Shown here piece after piece: positions 16,461 to 24,517 of a stretch of 42,301 bases of DNA. The notes under the pieces are model-generated. The model ran no database searches and was not told the DNA's origin. It saw only the letters and a list, made by a program, of their open reading frames with translations. A program made the position numbers and the translations under genes. The stretch comes from an uncultured Pelagibacteraceae bacterium (GTDB lineage: Bacteria > Pseudomonadota > Alphaproteobacteria > Pelagibacterales > Pelagibacteraceae): NCBI GenBank assembly GCA_902626645.1, contig CACOGC010000008.1:1-42301 (forward strand), given 5' to 3'. Within the stretch, counting starts at the first letter, position 1. The number at the start of each line of letters is the position of its first letter.

Positions 16461-17344
16461 TAACTACCCCATGAATAAACTACACCAGGTTCTGGCTCAA
16501 AAATTTTTGCATCATTCACTCCTGGTAAGTGAGCCATAGCTTGAAATTCAGATGCTATAGCAACATAGTCATTAGTTTCAGCTATTACTGCTGGTTTACA
16601 TGCAATTTCATCACGAAGTACTGCAAAGCCATTTCTTGTACCAGTAATAAAAGTATAAAAACCATCCAAATCTCTCAGGCCATCATTTAAAGTTTCTTTT
16701 AGATTTTTTTTATTAGCTAAATGATTTGAAATGTATCCTGCTGCAACCTCTGTATCATTTTCAGAGTCAAAATTTATCCCCTTTTTTTTTAATTTTCTTC
16801 TTAGGTTATTATGATTAGACAAAGATCCATTGTGAACCAAACATTCATCCTCTCCAGTAGAATAGGGGTGTGAGCCATCTGTAGTAATAGCACTTTCAGT
16901 TGCCATTCGTGTATGACCTATTGCGTGTGTTCCAGAATAATTATTAAGATTAAATTTTTTAACTACTTCATTAGGGCTTCCAACTTGTTTAAATATTTCA
17001 ATTGATTTTCCATAACCAACTAGAGATGTGTTTTTGAAATGATCTTTTAATATTTTTAAAACATCGTTTGCTTTCTTTTTTGTTTTTAAAATAACATGAT
17101 CTGAATTCTTTCTAATATCAGCATCATCTAAATATTCACTTAATTCTTTTTTAAAATTTTCGTAATCTAAATTATTGATACATATTGAATATTTAAATTT
17201 TTCTCCTTTTTCATCATTGTAAATTGCAAAACCAGCACTATCAGGACCGCGAGAACCCATATTGATTAACATCTCGGCTAATAATGATCCAAGAGAGTTG
17301 TTCAACTTTTTATTTTTTAAATAAATTCCAACAATTCCACACAT
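16460..17344 (-). CDS. mgsA: N-methylglutamate synthase glutamine-amidotransferase subunit
   Basis: 294 aa. Class II (Ntn-type) amidotransferase like the first domain of glutamate synthase and PurF. After Met removal Cys2 is the nucleophile (MCGIVGIY). Other conserved elements are SRGPDSAGFA, GHTRMATES, HPYSTGEDECLVHNGSLSNH and NDTEVAAGY. In this complex it releases methylamine from gamma-glutamylmethylamide for the synthase subunit. The start lies 7 bases after the stop of the 51-aa membrane protein gene. It is the first enzyme gene downstream of the intrinsic terminator at 17529-17554, so its expression may depend on read-through. Confidence 0.87.
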   Translation of the reverse strand: MCGIVGIYLKNKKLNNSLGSLLAEMLINMGSRGPDSAGFAIYNDEKGEKFKYSICINNLDYENFKKELSEYLDDADIRKNSDHVILKTKKKANDVLKILKDHFKNTSLVGYGKSIEIFKQVGSPNEVVKKFNLNNYSGTHAIGHTRMATESAITTDGSHPYSTGEDECLVHNGSLSNHNNLRRKLKKKGINFDSENDTEVAAGYISNHLANKKNLKETLNDGLRDLDGFYTFITGTRNGFAVLRDEIACKPAVIAETNDYVAIASEFQAMAHLPGVNDAKIFEPEPGVVYSWGS

Positions 17345-17351
17345 GATATTT

Positions 17352-17507
17352 CTACTTAAAAAGAGATATTAAAAAATCTTTATAGTAAATTAGATTTACA
17401 ACAATGATTAATATGACCGCAAGTATTGCTCCATATTTAGCTTTTGGAAAAGCTACACCACGCATCTTTCTTGGTCTTAATTCTTCATTATTATTTTCGT
17501 CAGGCAT
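17352..17507 (-). CDS. Small single-helix membrane protein (51 aa)
   Basis: The frame translates from ATG at 17507 to TAG at 17352 as 51 aa, starting MPDENNNEEL. An acidic N-terminus and a basic stretch (RPRKMRG) precede one hydrophobic helix (~27-42, YGAILAVILIIVVNLIYY) and a short basic tail. The positive-inside rule suggests a cytoplasmic N-terminus. The reading frame exactly fills the space between the terminator and mgsA, and the stop is 7 bases before the mgsA ATG, so it looks like a true gene. Its start is only 15 bases after the U-run of the terminator, leaving no room for a normal promoter. No known family is recognised. A role beside the transporter and small membrane protein upstream is possible. 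Confidence 0.6.
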   Translation of the reverse strand: MPDENNNEELRPRKMRGVAFPKAKYGAILAVILIIVVNLIYYKDFLISLFK

Positions 17508-17521
17508 TTTGATTTTTTAGA

Positions 17522-17554
17522 TTAAAAAGGGCGCTACAAATAAATGTAGCGCCC
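17522..17554 (-). terminator. Intrinsic (Rho-independent) terminator
   Basis: On the minus strand GGGCGCTACA pairs perfectly with TGTAGCGCCC around a 6-base TTTATT loop, a 10-bp stem that is strikingly GC-rich for this DNA. TTTTTAAT follows directly. It lies 15 bases after the stop of the 76-aa membrane protein gene. It sits inside a co-directional array, with the next gene starting 15 bases beyond it. Confidence 0.9.
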
Positions 17555-17569
17555 AAATTTTAGTTTGTA

Positions 17570-17800
17570 TTACCAATCAGTAATATTGCTTTTGTGGTCG
17601 TTTGCACCATGTCTTTTCCTCGCTAATCTTTCAAGTTCATCACTTTCAGATCTTGAAGTTAACACATGCCAACCAACCCACAAAATAATAGCAAGTATTA
17701 CTAGTAAGCCTTCACTAGATCCAGCACCAGGATAAACAGCACCTGCAACTTGATCTGCAGGCTTGTTTAGGTGATCAATCCAGTTTGTAACTGTCGCCAT
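17570..17800 (-). CDS. Small single-helix membrane protein downstream of Amt (76 aa)
   Basis: 76 aa. It has an amphipathic, Gly-rich N-terminus, one transmembrane helix (~31-47, LLVILAIILWVGWHVLT), and a charged C-terminal tail with SESDELERLARKRHG. No named family is recognised. The ATG is 11 bases after the amt stop, and the SD AAAGGAGG overlaps that stop, the strongest ribosome-binding site I noticed in the window. High expression and a stoichiometric partnership with the transporter are therefore plausible. A terminator follows immediately, ending the amt unit. Confidence 0.75.
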   Translation of the reverse strand: MATVTNWIDHLNKPADQVAGAVYPGAGSSEGLLVILAIILWVGWHVLTSRSESDELERLARKRHGANDHKSNITDW

Positions 17801-17805
17801 ATTTT

Positions 17806-17813
17806 CCTCCTTT
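17806..17813 (-). promoter_or_regulatory. Strong Shine-Dalgarno site (AAAGGAGG) for the 76-aa protein
   Basis: Read on the minus strand, AAAGGAGG lies 5 bases before the ATG at 17800 and includes the last two bases of the amt stop codon. It is near-perfect against the 16S rRNA tail, whereas most starts in this window have weak or no SD. It fixes the start of the 76-aa gene and predicts strong translation after amt. Confidence 0.8.
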
Positions 17814-19212
17814 ACCTGGTTGCGGACGCAACTGCTTTTTCATCTGATTTAGCAGTCTCCATTATTTCATAGTCTAGTCCAGCTATTTCAACTTCACGCG
17901 GAATTCTTAGTTTACCCATTCCGTGTAAAACTTTAGCTATGACATAACCTGGTATTAGTCCAAGAACTACGAACATTATTAATGCCCCTAGGAATTGTCC
18001 TAATGGATTAATAGAAGCATAAGTAGTTCCATCCCACATAGCTCCAACACTGTATCCAGATGCCGGGTAACCATTTAAGACAAATCCACAAATTACTAGA
18101 CCTATAAATCCAGCATAACCATGTACTGCAACTGCACCAACTGCATCATCAATTTTAAACTTACGTTCAACCCAATAATGAAGTTTGTATGAAATTACAA
18201 CACCGATCATACCTATGATCATTGCTTGAATTGGATGATATAAATCATTTCCAGCTGAAGCACATATGATACCTGCTAGACCGCTAGAGTAAGTCCAGAA
18301 AGGATCTCCTTTAGCAATCCAGTATCCAGCTAATAAGCCTCCTGATAATGACATCAAGAAGTTAAAAGTAATACCACTTAGTGTAGTAGGTGTTACATAA
18401 ATGTTTGTTGCTGTCCAATACGATATACCTTCCATACCGTACTCAGGTCCAAGATCAAATATCGGTATATTACATGCCGCATAGAATCCCCAAAAGCCAG
18501 TATAAATTAGAAACAATCCAATTGTTACTAGCCAAGGATTTCTTGGTCCAATATTTCTTGGTTCACCACTTGATGAGAATTTTCCAATTCTCGGTCCTAA
18601 AACCATTAGAACGCCTAAAGCAAATCCACCTGCAATTGCGTGAATTACTCCTGATGCATAAGCATCATGATATCCTAAAAGTTTTAACATCCACCCATCG
18701 AAGTGCCATCCCCAAGCAGCATCAATTACCCAGAAAACAGAACCAATTGCAATTGCTAAAATTCCAAATGCAAAGGTTGTTATTCTTTCAATAATTGCTC
18801 CAGAAACGATAGATGCAGCAGTCCAAGAAAATAATAAGAATGCAGCCCAGAAAACACCCGAAATGTGGTCCCCTAAGTTGACAGCCATTAATTGACTTGT
18901 TGCTACGTAAAATTTAGAACTAAAAGCTGAGTCATCGGTTATCAATGCACTGCTTTCATTCATTATTGATGGTGCTAATCCCGGTCCTGTTGGGAAAGCC
19001 CAGTAAATCCACCAACCAAATAAAAACCACGTTACTGTTACTAATGGTATCAGCATTGTATTTTTCATAAGAGTATGTTGGTGATGTTTGTATCGAGAAG
19101 CTCCAACTTCATACATACAGAAACCGACGTGAATTAAAAACATCAGCACTACTGTTACCCAGTAGTAAAACTCTGTAAATATGGTCGTGAGAGCTGCTAA
19201 CTGATCAGTCAT
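17812..19212 (-). CDS. amt: Ammonium / methylammonium transporter (Amt family)
   Basis: 466 aa, about eleven membrane helices, inner membrane. The conducting twin histidines can be placed: H191 in SGVIHAIAGG and H364 in VAVHGYAGF. The conserved Asp D183 lies before the first His, and SGAIIER follows helix three. The first helix region (FLIHVGFCMYEVGASR) differs from the classical AmtB start, so this is a distinct subfamily, and I see no cleaved signal peptide. It lies between two mgs sets, downstream of tdm and the divergent GS gene. Amt proteins accept methylammonium, so import or recapture of methylamine and ammonium is the likely job. A good SD (GAGAGG) precedes the ATG. No glnK follows. 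Confidence 0.92.
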   Translation of the reverse strand: MTDQLAALTTIFTEFYYWVTVVLMFLIHVGFCMYEVGASRYKHHQHTLMKNTMLIPLVTVTWFLFGWWIYWAFPTGPGLAPSIMNESSALITDDSAFSSKFYVATSQLMAVNLGDHISGVFWAAFLLFSWTAASIVSGAIIERITTFAFGILAIAIGSVFWVIDAAWGWHFDGWMLKLLGYHDAYASGVIHAIAGGFALGVLMVLGPRIGKFSSSGEPRNIGPRNPWLVTIGLFLIYTGFWGFYAACNIPIFDLGPEYGMEGISYWTATNIYVTPTTLSGITFNFLMSLSGGLLAGYWIAKGDPFWTYSSGLAGIICASAGNDLYHPIQAMIIGMIGVVISYKLHYWVERKFKIDDAVGAVAVHGYAGFIGLVICGFVLNGYPASGYSVGAMWDGTTYASINPLGQFLGALIMFVVLGLIPGYVIAKVLHGMGKLRIPREVEIAGLDYEIMETAKSDEKAVASATR

Positions 19213-19337
19213 ATCCTCTCTCCATATTAGTTTTAAAAATCCTATAAAATTTTCAAAGAAGTGACAATTAAAAGAATGATTAAAAACCCTTAGAATAGTG
19301 TATAGCTAAAAAATAAAATCAACTTAAGATTGTGGTA

Positions 19338-19748
19338 CTAAAATTTTAAGTAAGCTTTTTTTAAATCAACAAGAGGATGCTTAGGAGACATTTGAAATTT
19401 GACTAATAACTCTCTTGCTATCATATCTCTATCTTGTTGATTGTTTGGTAACTTAATTGATTTTGGAATAGTTACCCAACCATTAGCATTTCTACAAAAA
19501 ACGGCTGGTCTATCCTCTTCGTAACCCATATGGACATCTTCTAACCAATTTAGATCATCCCAACCCATCGCTTCAATATACTTTTCAAGAAACGGAGTAA
19601 TTTTACTATAATCTGGTAGTAGGTTTACGTCATATCGGTAACCAATTGATTGACCAATCATTTTTTCTCTGGCTGTTTCTTTTTTCTTTCCTAATTGACC
19701 CTTGATCTCTTTGGTTTTTGCTAATGATTTACCTTTTTTTTTAGCCAT
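19338..19748 (-). CDS. Lys-rich conserved-looking protein of unknown function in the mgs-like operon
   Basis: 136 aa. The N-terminal ~30 residues are very Lys-rich (MAKKKGKSLAKTKE), then comes a folded-looking part with aromatic and acidic content (GYRYDVNLLPDYSKITPFLEKY, MGWDDLNWLEDVHMGYE, FCRNANGWVTIPKS). There is no signal peptide, membrane helix or recognised motif. The ATG is 8 bases after the stop of the synthase subunit gene, so it is the last gene of that translational unit. A dedicated accessory role for the paralogous GS/MGS complex is the natural guess. I do not recognise the family. Confidence 0.75.
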   Translation of the reverse strand: MAKKKGKSLAKTKEIKGQLGKKKETAREKMIGQSIGYRYDVNLLPDYSKITPFLEKYIEAMGWDDLNWLEDVHMGYEEDRPAVFCRNANGWVTIPKSIKLPNNQQDRDMIARELLVKFQMSPKHPLVDLKKAYLKF

Positions 19749-19756
19749 AATTGAAA

Positions 19757-21172
19757 TTATATTTTGTGATAGTTATCAACTCCAACTGTATAGTTTGTTC
19801 CAGCAAGAGGAACCTTAGCTAATGCTGAAGCTTCAGATGTTAATGCAGCCAAATCTTCTGGTTCTAAAGAATGTATATTTGTTTTTCCACAAGCTCTAGC
19901 TAACAATTGTGCTTCAAGCGTCATCGAATGCAAATAATTGTAAACTCTGATCGCAGCATCATCAGGATTTAATCTAGCTCTTAATTTTGGATCTTGAGTT
20001 GCTACACCAACTGGACATCTTCCTGTATGACAATGATAACACTCACCAGCTTTAACACCCATTTCTTTTTCAAAGTTAGCTTCAGGAATATCTTTATTGC
20101 AATTCAAAGCGATCATAGATCCAGTTCCAATTGCTATTGCATCAGCACCTAGCGCTAACGCTTTTGCCATATCAGCACCATCTCTAACACCACCTGCATA
20201 AATTAAAGTTACTTTTCCCGTCTTTCCCACATCATCAATTGCTCTTCTAGCTTCTCTTATAGCAGCAATTCCTGGTATACCAGTATTTGCAGCAGCAATG
20301 TGAGGACCCGCACCAGTTGATCCCTCCATACCATCTAGATAAATAGAGTCAGGATCACATTTTGCAGCCATACGAACATCGTCATATACTTTCGATGCAC
20401 CTAATTTTAATTGAATAGGAACTTTATTTTTTGTTAGTTGTCTTAATTCCTCTACTTTTAAAGCTAAGTCGTCTGGACCTAACCAGTCAGGATGTCTTGC
20501 AGGAGATCTTTGGTCGATCCCTGAAGGTAGTGATCTCATTTCTGCTACTTGATCAGTTACTTTCTGACCCATTAAATGTCCTCCCATACCAACTTTTTGA
20601 CCTTGACCAATAAAAACTTCTATACCGTCTGCTAGTTGTGCATGATGTGGATTAAATCCATATCTTGATTGAATACATTGATAGAACCACTTTTCAGAAT
20701 ATCTCCTTTCATCTGGTATCATTCCACCTTCACCAGAACATGTAGCACTACCAGCCATTGTTGCACCACGTGCTAAAGCAGTTTTTGCTTCATAAGATAA
20801 AGCTCCAAAACTCATACCTGTTATGTAAACAGGAATATCTAATTCTATTGGGTTCTCACATCTTGGACCAATTACAGTTTTCGTTTCACATTTTTCTCTA
20901 TAACCTTCAATAACAAACCTTGTTAAAGTTCCAGGAAGAAAAACAAGATCATCAAATGTAGGAATTTTTTTCATTAACGCCATTCCCCGCATTCGGTATC
21001 TTCCTAATTGTGATTTAATATGAATATCGTCTATTACTTCTGGAGTAAAAATTGCATTATAGCCAAGCAAACTTTTATTTCTTCCACCATTATTATTTAA
21101 ATGTACATCAGCTTTGCCGCCAACATTATTTTTTAATTTTTTATTATTTTTTTTCTTTTTTTTCTTAGCCAT
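19757..21172 (-). CDS. Glutamate-synthase-like FMN/Fe-S subunit (MgsC paralogue, GlxD-like)
   Basis: 471 aa. Same fold and blocks as the MgsC at 14452-15780 (GMSFGALSYEAKTALARGA, GEGGMIPDERR, DGMEGSTGAGP, AGGVRDGADMAKALALGAD). It keeps cysteines C378, C381 and C386 in CYHCHTGRCPVGVATQ, the place of the [3Fe-4S] ligands in GltB, although the first spacing is x2 rather than x5. The other paralogue has lost all of them. The N-terminus has an extra ~30 residues with a poly-Lys run encoded by A-rich DNA. It overlaps or abuts the GXGXG gene at base 21172. It presumably transfers an amine from a glutamyl-amide to a 2-oxo acid; the actual amine is unknown. Confidence 0.85.
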   Translation of the reverse strand: MAKKKKKKNNKKLKNNVGGKADVHLNNNGGRNKSLLGYNAIFTPEVIDDIHIKSQLGRYRMRGMALMKKIPTFDDLVFLPGTLTRFVIEGYREKCETKTVIGPRCENPIELDIPVYITGMSFGALSYEAKTALARGATMAGSATCSGEGGMIPDERRYSEKWFYQCIQSRYGFNPHHAQLADGIEVFIGQGQKVGMGGHLMGQKVTDQVAEMRSLPSGIDQRSPARHPDWLGPDDLALKVEELRQLTKNKVPIQLKLGASKVYDDVRMAAKCDPDSIYLDGMEGSTGAGPHIAAANTGIPGIAAIREARRAIDDVGKTGKVTLIYAGGVRDGADMAKALALGADAIAIGTGSMIALNCNKDIPEANFEKEMGVKAGECYHCHTGRCPVGVATQDPKLRARLNPDDAAIRVYNYLHSMTLEAQLLARACGKTNIHSLEPEDLAALTSEASALAKVPLAGTNYTVGVDNYHKI

Positions 21173-22026
21173 TAAATTGCTCCTTTTTTCTCTGTAGGTT
21201 CTAAGTTATCATAATTCCATAATTTTTTCCCTGCGACTACTTTTGTCATCTTGCTTACGTCGAAATTTTCACCAATTTCTGCAACTTTTAACTTTCTTCT
21301 AAGCCAATCCTGGTCACTTTTTGTTAAGTCTGATGGCACTGCGTCACTACCATACGATCCGATTTTGCCACCAATAAAAATTGTTCCGTCATACATAGAA
21401 TCACCTAAATTTATTCCAACATCACCTAAAATTATGATTCTACCTCTTTGCATCATGAAACCTGTAAATGCTCCCGCATCACCTCCTATAATGATTGTTC
21501 CACCTTTCATGTCGATACCTGTTCTTGCTCCAACACTTCCCTTGCAAATTAAATCACCACCCCTAATTGCTGCACCAAAACAAGATCCAGCATTTTTCTC
21601 AATAACAACTTTGCCAGCCATTAAATTTTCCGCACATGACCAACCAACTCTTCCGTTTATTCTAACTACCGGGCCATCACAAGAACCTATACCAAAGTAA
21701 CCTAAACTTCCTTCAAAAATTAAATTCAGTTTATTTAGTATTCCTACCCCTAAGCTATGTTTTCCCTGAGGATTTTTAATTACAATAGTGCCGTAACCTT
21801 CACTCATCAAATTATCAATTTTTTTATTAGCTTCAGCAGCAGTCATGTCTTTAACATCGAGATCGGTTCTTTTATTAAAATCTACATCGTAAGTACCAAA
21901 ATAATAAAAGTTTTCAGCTTCATCTGGATTAAAAAACTTTTGTTGAGTTCTTCCAGTTAAAACTTCACTATGCATACCCATTTCTTGGGCTTTAGTTTTT
22001 TTAGTTACATTCTTTAAATTTGCCAT
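21172..22026 (-). CDS. Glutamate-synthase GXGXG-domain protein (MgsB paralogue, GlxC-like)
   Basis: 284 aa. GXGXG beta-helix rungs are clear (GSLGYFGIGSCDG, GRVGWSCAENLMAG, KNAGSCFGAAIRGG, GSVGARTGIDMKGG, GDAGAFTGFMMQRG, GDVGINLGDSMYDG). It has ~60 more N-terminal residues than the second copy, with NKRTDLDVKDMTAAEANKKI. The ATG lies inside the last codons of the amidotransferase gene (13-base overlap), so translation is coupled. It is the structural linker subunit of a trimeric amidotransferase/synthase complex. Confidence 0.85.
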   Translation of the reverse strand: MANLKNVTKKTKAQEMGMHSEVLTGRTQQKFFNPDEAENFYYFGTYDVDFNKRTDLDVKDMTAAEANKKIDNLMSEGYGTIVIKNPQGKHSLGVGILNKLNLIFEGSLGYFGIGSCDGPVVRINGRVGWSCAENLMAGKVVIEKNAGSCFGAAIRGGDLICKGSVGARTGIDMKGGTIIIGGDAGAFTGFMMQRGRIIILGDVGINLGDSMYDGTIFIGGKIGSYGSDAVPSDLTKSDQDWLRRKLKVAEIGENFDVSKMTKVVAGKKLWNYDNLEPTEKKGAI

Positions 22027-22958
22027 ACCTTAACCTCTCCATCAAAAGGATCGTAAGTATCTATTTCCTGAGGTAAAACTGATCTTATAGCTATCTCCTC
22101 AGAACCCATTGCTACTAAATCATCCGACTCGTAGAGCACAAGAGGTTTTGCTGCCATCGTATCTTTAGCCATGCCCAAGGAATTTTTAGTTGCTACAAAG
22201 TAAGTAAAAACCCCATCTAGACCAGATAGAGATTCTTTCATACCCTCTTCTAAAGTTGCTCCACTCCGCATTTTTTCGGCTAAGTAAACTGCTATTAGCT
22301 CAGAGTCACACTCAGACATAAATCTCATTCCCTTATTCTCCAAAACTCTTCTGTTATTCCAATAATTTGTGAGTTGCCCGTTATGAACTACCGAAACATC
22401 ACTAAAAGGATATCCCCAAAAAGGATGGGCAGACTTAATATCGACACCTGACTCAGTTGCCATACGGGCATGACCTATAGCGTGTGTTCCAATAAGTTTA
22501 TCTAAATTATATCTTTCACAAACCATCTTTGCATTCCCTAGATCTTTAATTACCTCAAGAGATTTACCCATTGATAAAATCTCTACCCCTGGAATACTTT
22601 CTATTCTTTGTGAAAATTCTAACAAATCCTTTTTATTATATTCTATCTCATATCTCAGTGAATATGGCAGTATACGTTCTTCCTTAACTATTTCAGCCCC
22701 CAATTCATTTATACAAGCGTCAACTTCTTTTTTTCTCTGGTCATATACAGAAACATCTTCAGCCACTGATGAACTACCTTCACCAACATTTTCACCTATC
22801 TTTATCCTTGCAATAAAGTTTTTTCCGTCTGTATCCCCGTAAAGAGCGTAACCTGTAGAATCTTCTCCCCTATGCTTCAAGGCTTGCAACATTCCTTGCA
22901 ACTCAAAGCCTACATTTGAAGATTTATTTCTATGTATTAATCCTGCTATTCCGCACAT
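22014..22958 (-). CDS. Class II glutamine amidotransferase (MgsA paralogue, GlxB-like)
   Basis: 314 aa. N-terminal Cys2 nucleophile (MCGIAGLIH). Conserved HRGEDSTGYALYG, GHARMATESG, HPFWGYPFSDVSVVHNGQLTNY and CDSELIAVYLAEK identify the Ntn amidotransferase fold. It should release the amine from a gamma-glutamyl-amide made by the GS-like protein encoded 24 bases upstream. It differs clearly from the 16460-17344 copy, so the two modules are not a recent duplication. Confidence 0.85.
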   Translation of the reverse strand: MCGIAGLIHRNKSSNVGFELQGMLQALKHRGEDSTGYALYGDTDGKNFIARIKIGENVGEGSSSVAEDVSVYDQRKKEVDACINELGAEIVKEERILPYSLRYEIEYNKKDLLEFSQRIESIPGVEILSMGKSLEVIKDLGNAKMVCERYNLDKLIGTHAIGHARMATESGVDIKSAHPFWGYPFSDVSVVHNGQLTNYWNNRRVLENKGMRFMSECDSELIAVYLAEKMRSGATLEEGMKESLSGLDGVFTYFVATKNSLGMAKDTMAAKPLVLYESDDLVAMGSEEIAIRSVLPQEIDTYDPFDGEVKVWQI

Positions 22959-22982
22959 ATTTTCTCTCTTTATATTTTTATT

Positions 22983-24452
22983 TTAAGGTAAGCAATCTAA
23001 ATAAGTATCTAAATCCCATTGAGTTGTAGCACCTAAAAATCTTTCCCATTCATCATTTTTATACCAATGGAAAACTTTATACATTTCATCAGGCATTGCA
23101 GATTTAATAACTTCATCCTCTGATAATCTTTCTAAAGCTTCACCTAAACTCAAAGGAAGTTTCTTAACATCTTTACCTGCTTTTTGAGCCTCATAAATAT
23201 TTCTAGACTCTGGATCAGCTGGTTTGAGTTTTTTAGTAATCCCATGATCACAAGCTTTTAGTAAAGCTGCCCCTAATAAATATGGATTATGCATAGAGTC
23301 TACTGATCTGTATTCAAATCTACCCGGTGCTGATACTCTCAATCCACAAGTTCTATTTTGGTAACCCCAGTCAGCATAAACGGGTGCCCAAAAACCTTGA
23401 TCCCATAATCTTCTATATGAGTTTACAGTTGAAGATCCTAAAGCTGTTAATGCTGGTAAATGCTCCATAATACCCGCTATTGATTGTAATCCAATTTTTC
23501 CAGGTAATTGCATATCTTTAGTATCCGGCATAAAAGTGTTTGTTCCTCCCTCAACATAACCAAAAACTTCCTCTACACCTGGCAAAGATTTATGCCCAAG
23601 TTTATTTGTTTTAACTTTTCCACCTTTCCATAAAGACATATTAGTATGACACCCACTTGCCGAAACTCCCATAAATGGTTTAGTCATAAAACACGCAATT
23701 AAATTGTGTTCTCTTGCAACTTGAGCACATATTTGTCTATAAGTTGATAATCTATCTGCATTTCTTAGGACGTTGTCATATGTCCAGTTCAATTCTAATT
23801 GACCGGGTGCATCTTCATGATCTCCTTGAATCATGTCTAGACCCATTGCTTTTGCATACTCAATTACTTTCATAAATACAGGTCTTAATGATTCAAATTG
23901 GTCTATGTGATAACAAAATGGTTTCGAAAACCCTTTTCCAGTTGGAGTTCCGTCCTCATTTTTAGTTAGCCACATCATTTCAGGCTCAGTTCCTACTCTT
24001 AGTTCTAAACCATGTCTCTTTTGGAATTCATCCATGAAAATTCTTAAATTTCCTCTGCAATCAGAAGTTAAATGACCTCCAGGATTATTTCTCTCTTCTC
24101 TGTTTCTAAAACAAGTAACAAAAACTCTTCCTACTCTTTTATCCCATGGTAACTGGCAAAAAGTTTCAGGATCAGGAATTCCAACTAATTCCATTGCCTC
24201 TGGTCCATAACCAATATAATTATTGTGTCGATCTAAAAATAAGTTTGCAGTTGCTCCATAAACTAATTGGAAACCTTTTTCGGCCGTTCTTTCCCAATGA
24301 TCAGCAGGTATTCCTTTTCCAACCACTCTTCCTGTTACAGAAATAAATTGATAATAAATATAGGTTATTCCTAATTCATTAATTTTTTCTCTTACTTTTT
24401 TGACTTGTTTATCTCTACCTGGTCGGTTTACGTGTTTTTCTAAATCTGTCAT
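22983..24452 (-). CDS. Divergent type III glutamine-synthetase-like ligase (GlnT-like)
   Basis: 489 aa. Glutamine-synthetase fold with VGTEPEMMW, QLELNWTYD, SASGCHTNMSLW, NSYRRLWDQGFWAP, NRTCGLRVS and RFEYRSVDSMHNPYL. Compared with GmaS in the same window, the glycine loop reads SASGCHTN instead of TGNGCHAH, ELR becomes EYR, and ~20-30 residues are inserted after it. The amine pocket may therefore differ. A strong SD (AAAGGGG) precedes the ATG. It leads an apparent operon with the MgsABC-like paralogues and follows a DAO-type oxidoreductase behind tdm. It could make glutamine, a gamma-glutamyl-alkylamide or another glutamyl amide. Ligase family certain, substrate unknown. Confidence 0.85.
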   Translation of the reverse strand: MTDLEKHVNRPGRDKQVKKVREKINELGITYIYYQFISVTGRVVGKGIPADHWERTAEKGFQLVYGATANLFLDRHNNYIGYGPEAMELVGIPDPETFCQLPWDKRVGRVFVTCFRNREERNNPGGHLTSDCRGNLRIFMDEFQKRHGLELRVGTEPEMMWLTKNEDGTPTGKGFSKPFCYHIDQFESLRPVFMKVIEYAKAMGLDMIQGDHEDAPGQLELNWTYDNVLRNADRLSTYRQICAQVAREHNLIACFMTKPFMGVSASGCHTNMSLWKGGKVKTNKLGHKSLPGVEEVFGYVEGGTNTFMPDTKDMQLPGKIGLQSIAGIMEHLPALTALGSSTVNSYRRLWDQGFWAPVYADWGYQNRTCGLRVSAPGRFEYRSVDSMHNPYLLGAALLKACDHGITKKLKPADPESRNIYEAQKAGKDVKKLPLSLGEALERLSEDEVIKSAMPDEMYKVFHWYKNDEWERFLGATTQWDLDTYLDCLP

Positions 24453-24517
24453 GTTTCCCCTTTAAATGTTTTAGTCAAAAAGGTAACTGAAAACAAATCG
24501 TCTGTCTACTCAGATAA

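Noticed and set aside
18390..18794. 134-aa open frame opposite amt
   Set aside because: Leu/Gln/His-rich mirror of a membrane protein gene, no supporting features.
21251..21700. 149-aa open frame opposite the GXGXG subunit
   Set aside because: Pro/Ile-rich shadow of a glycine-rich repeat coding strand; no SD, no domain.
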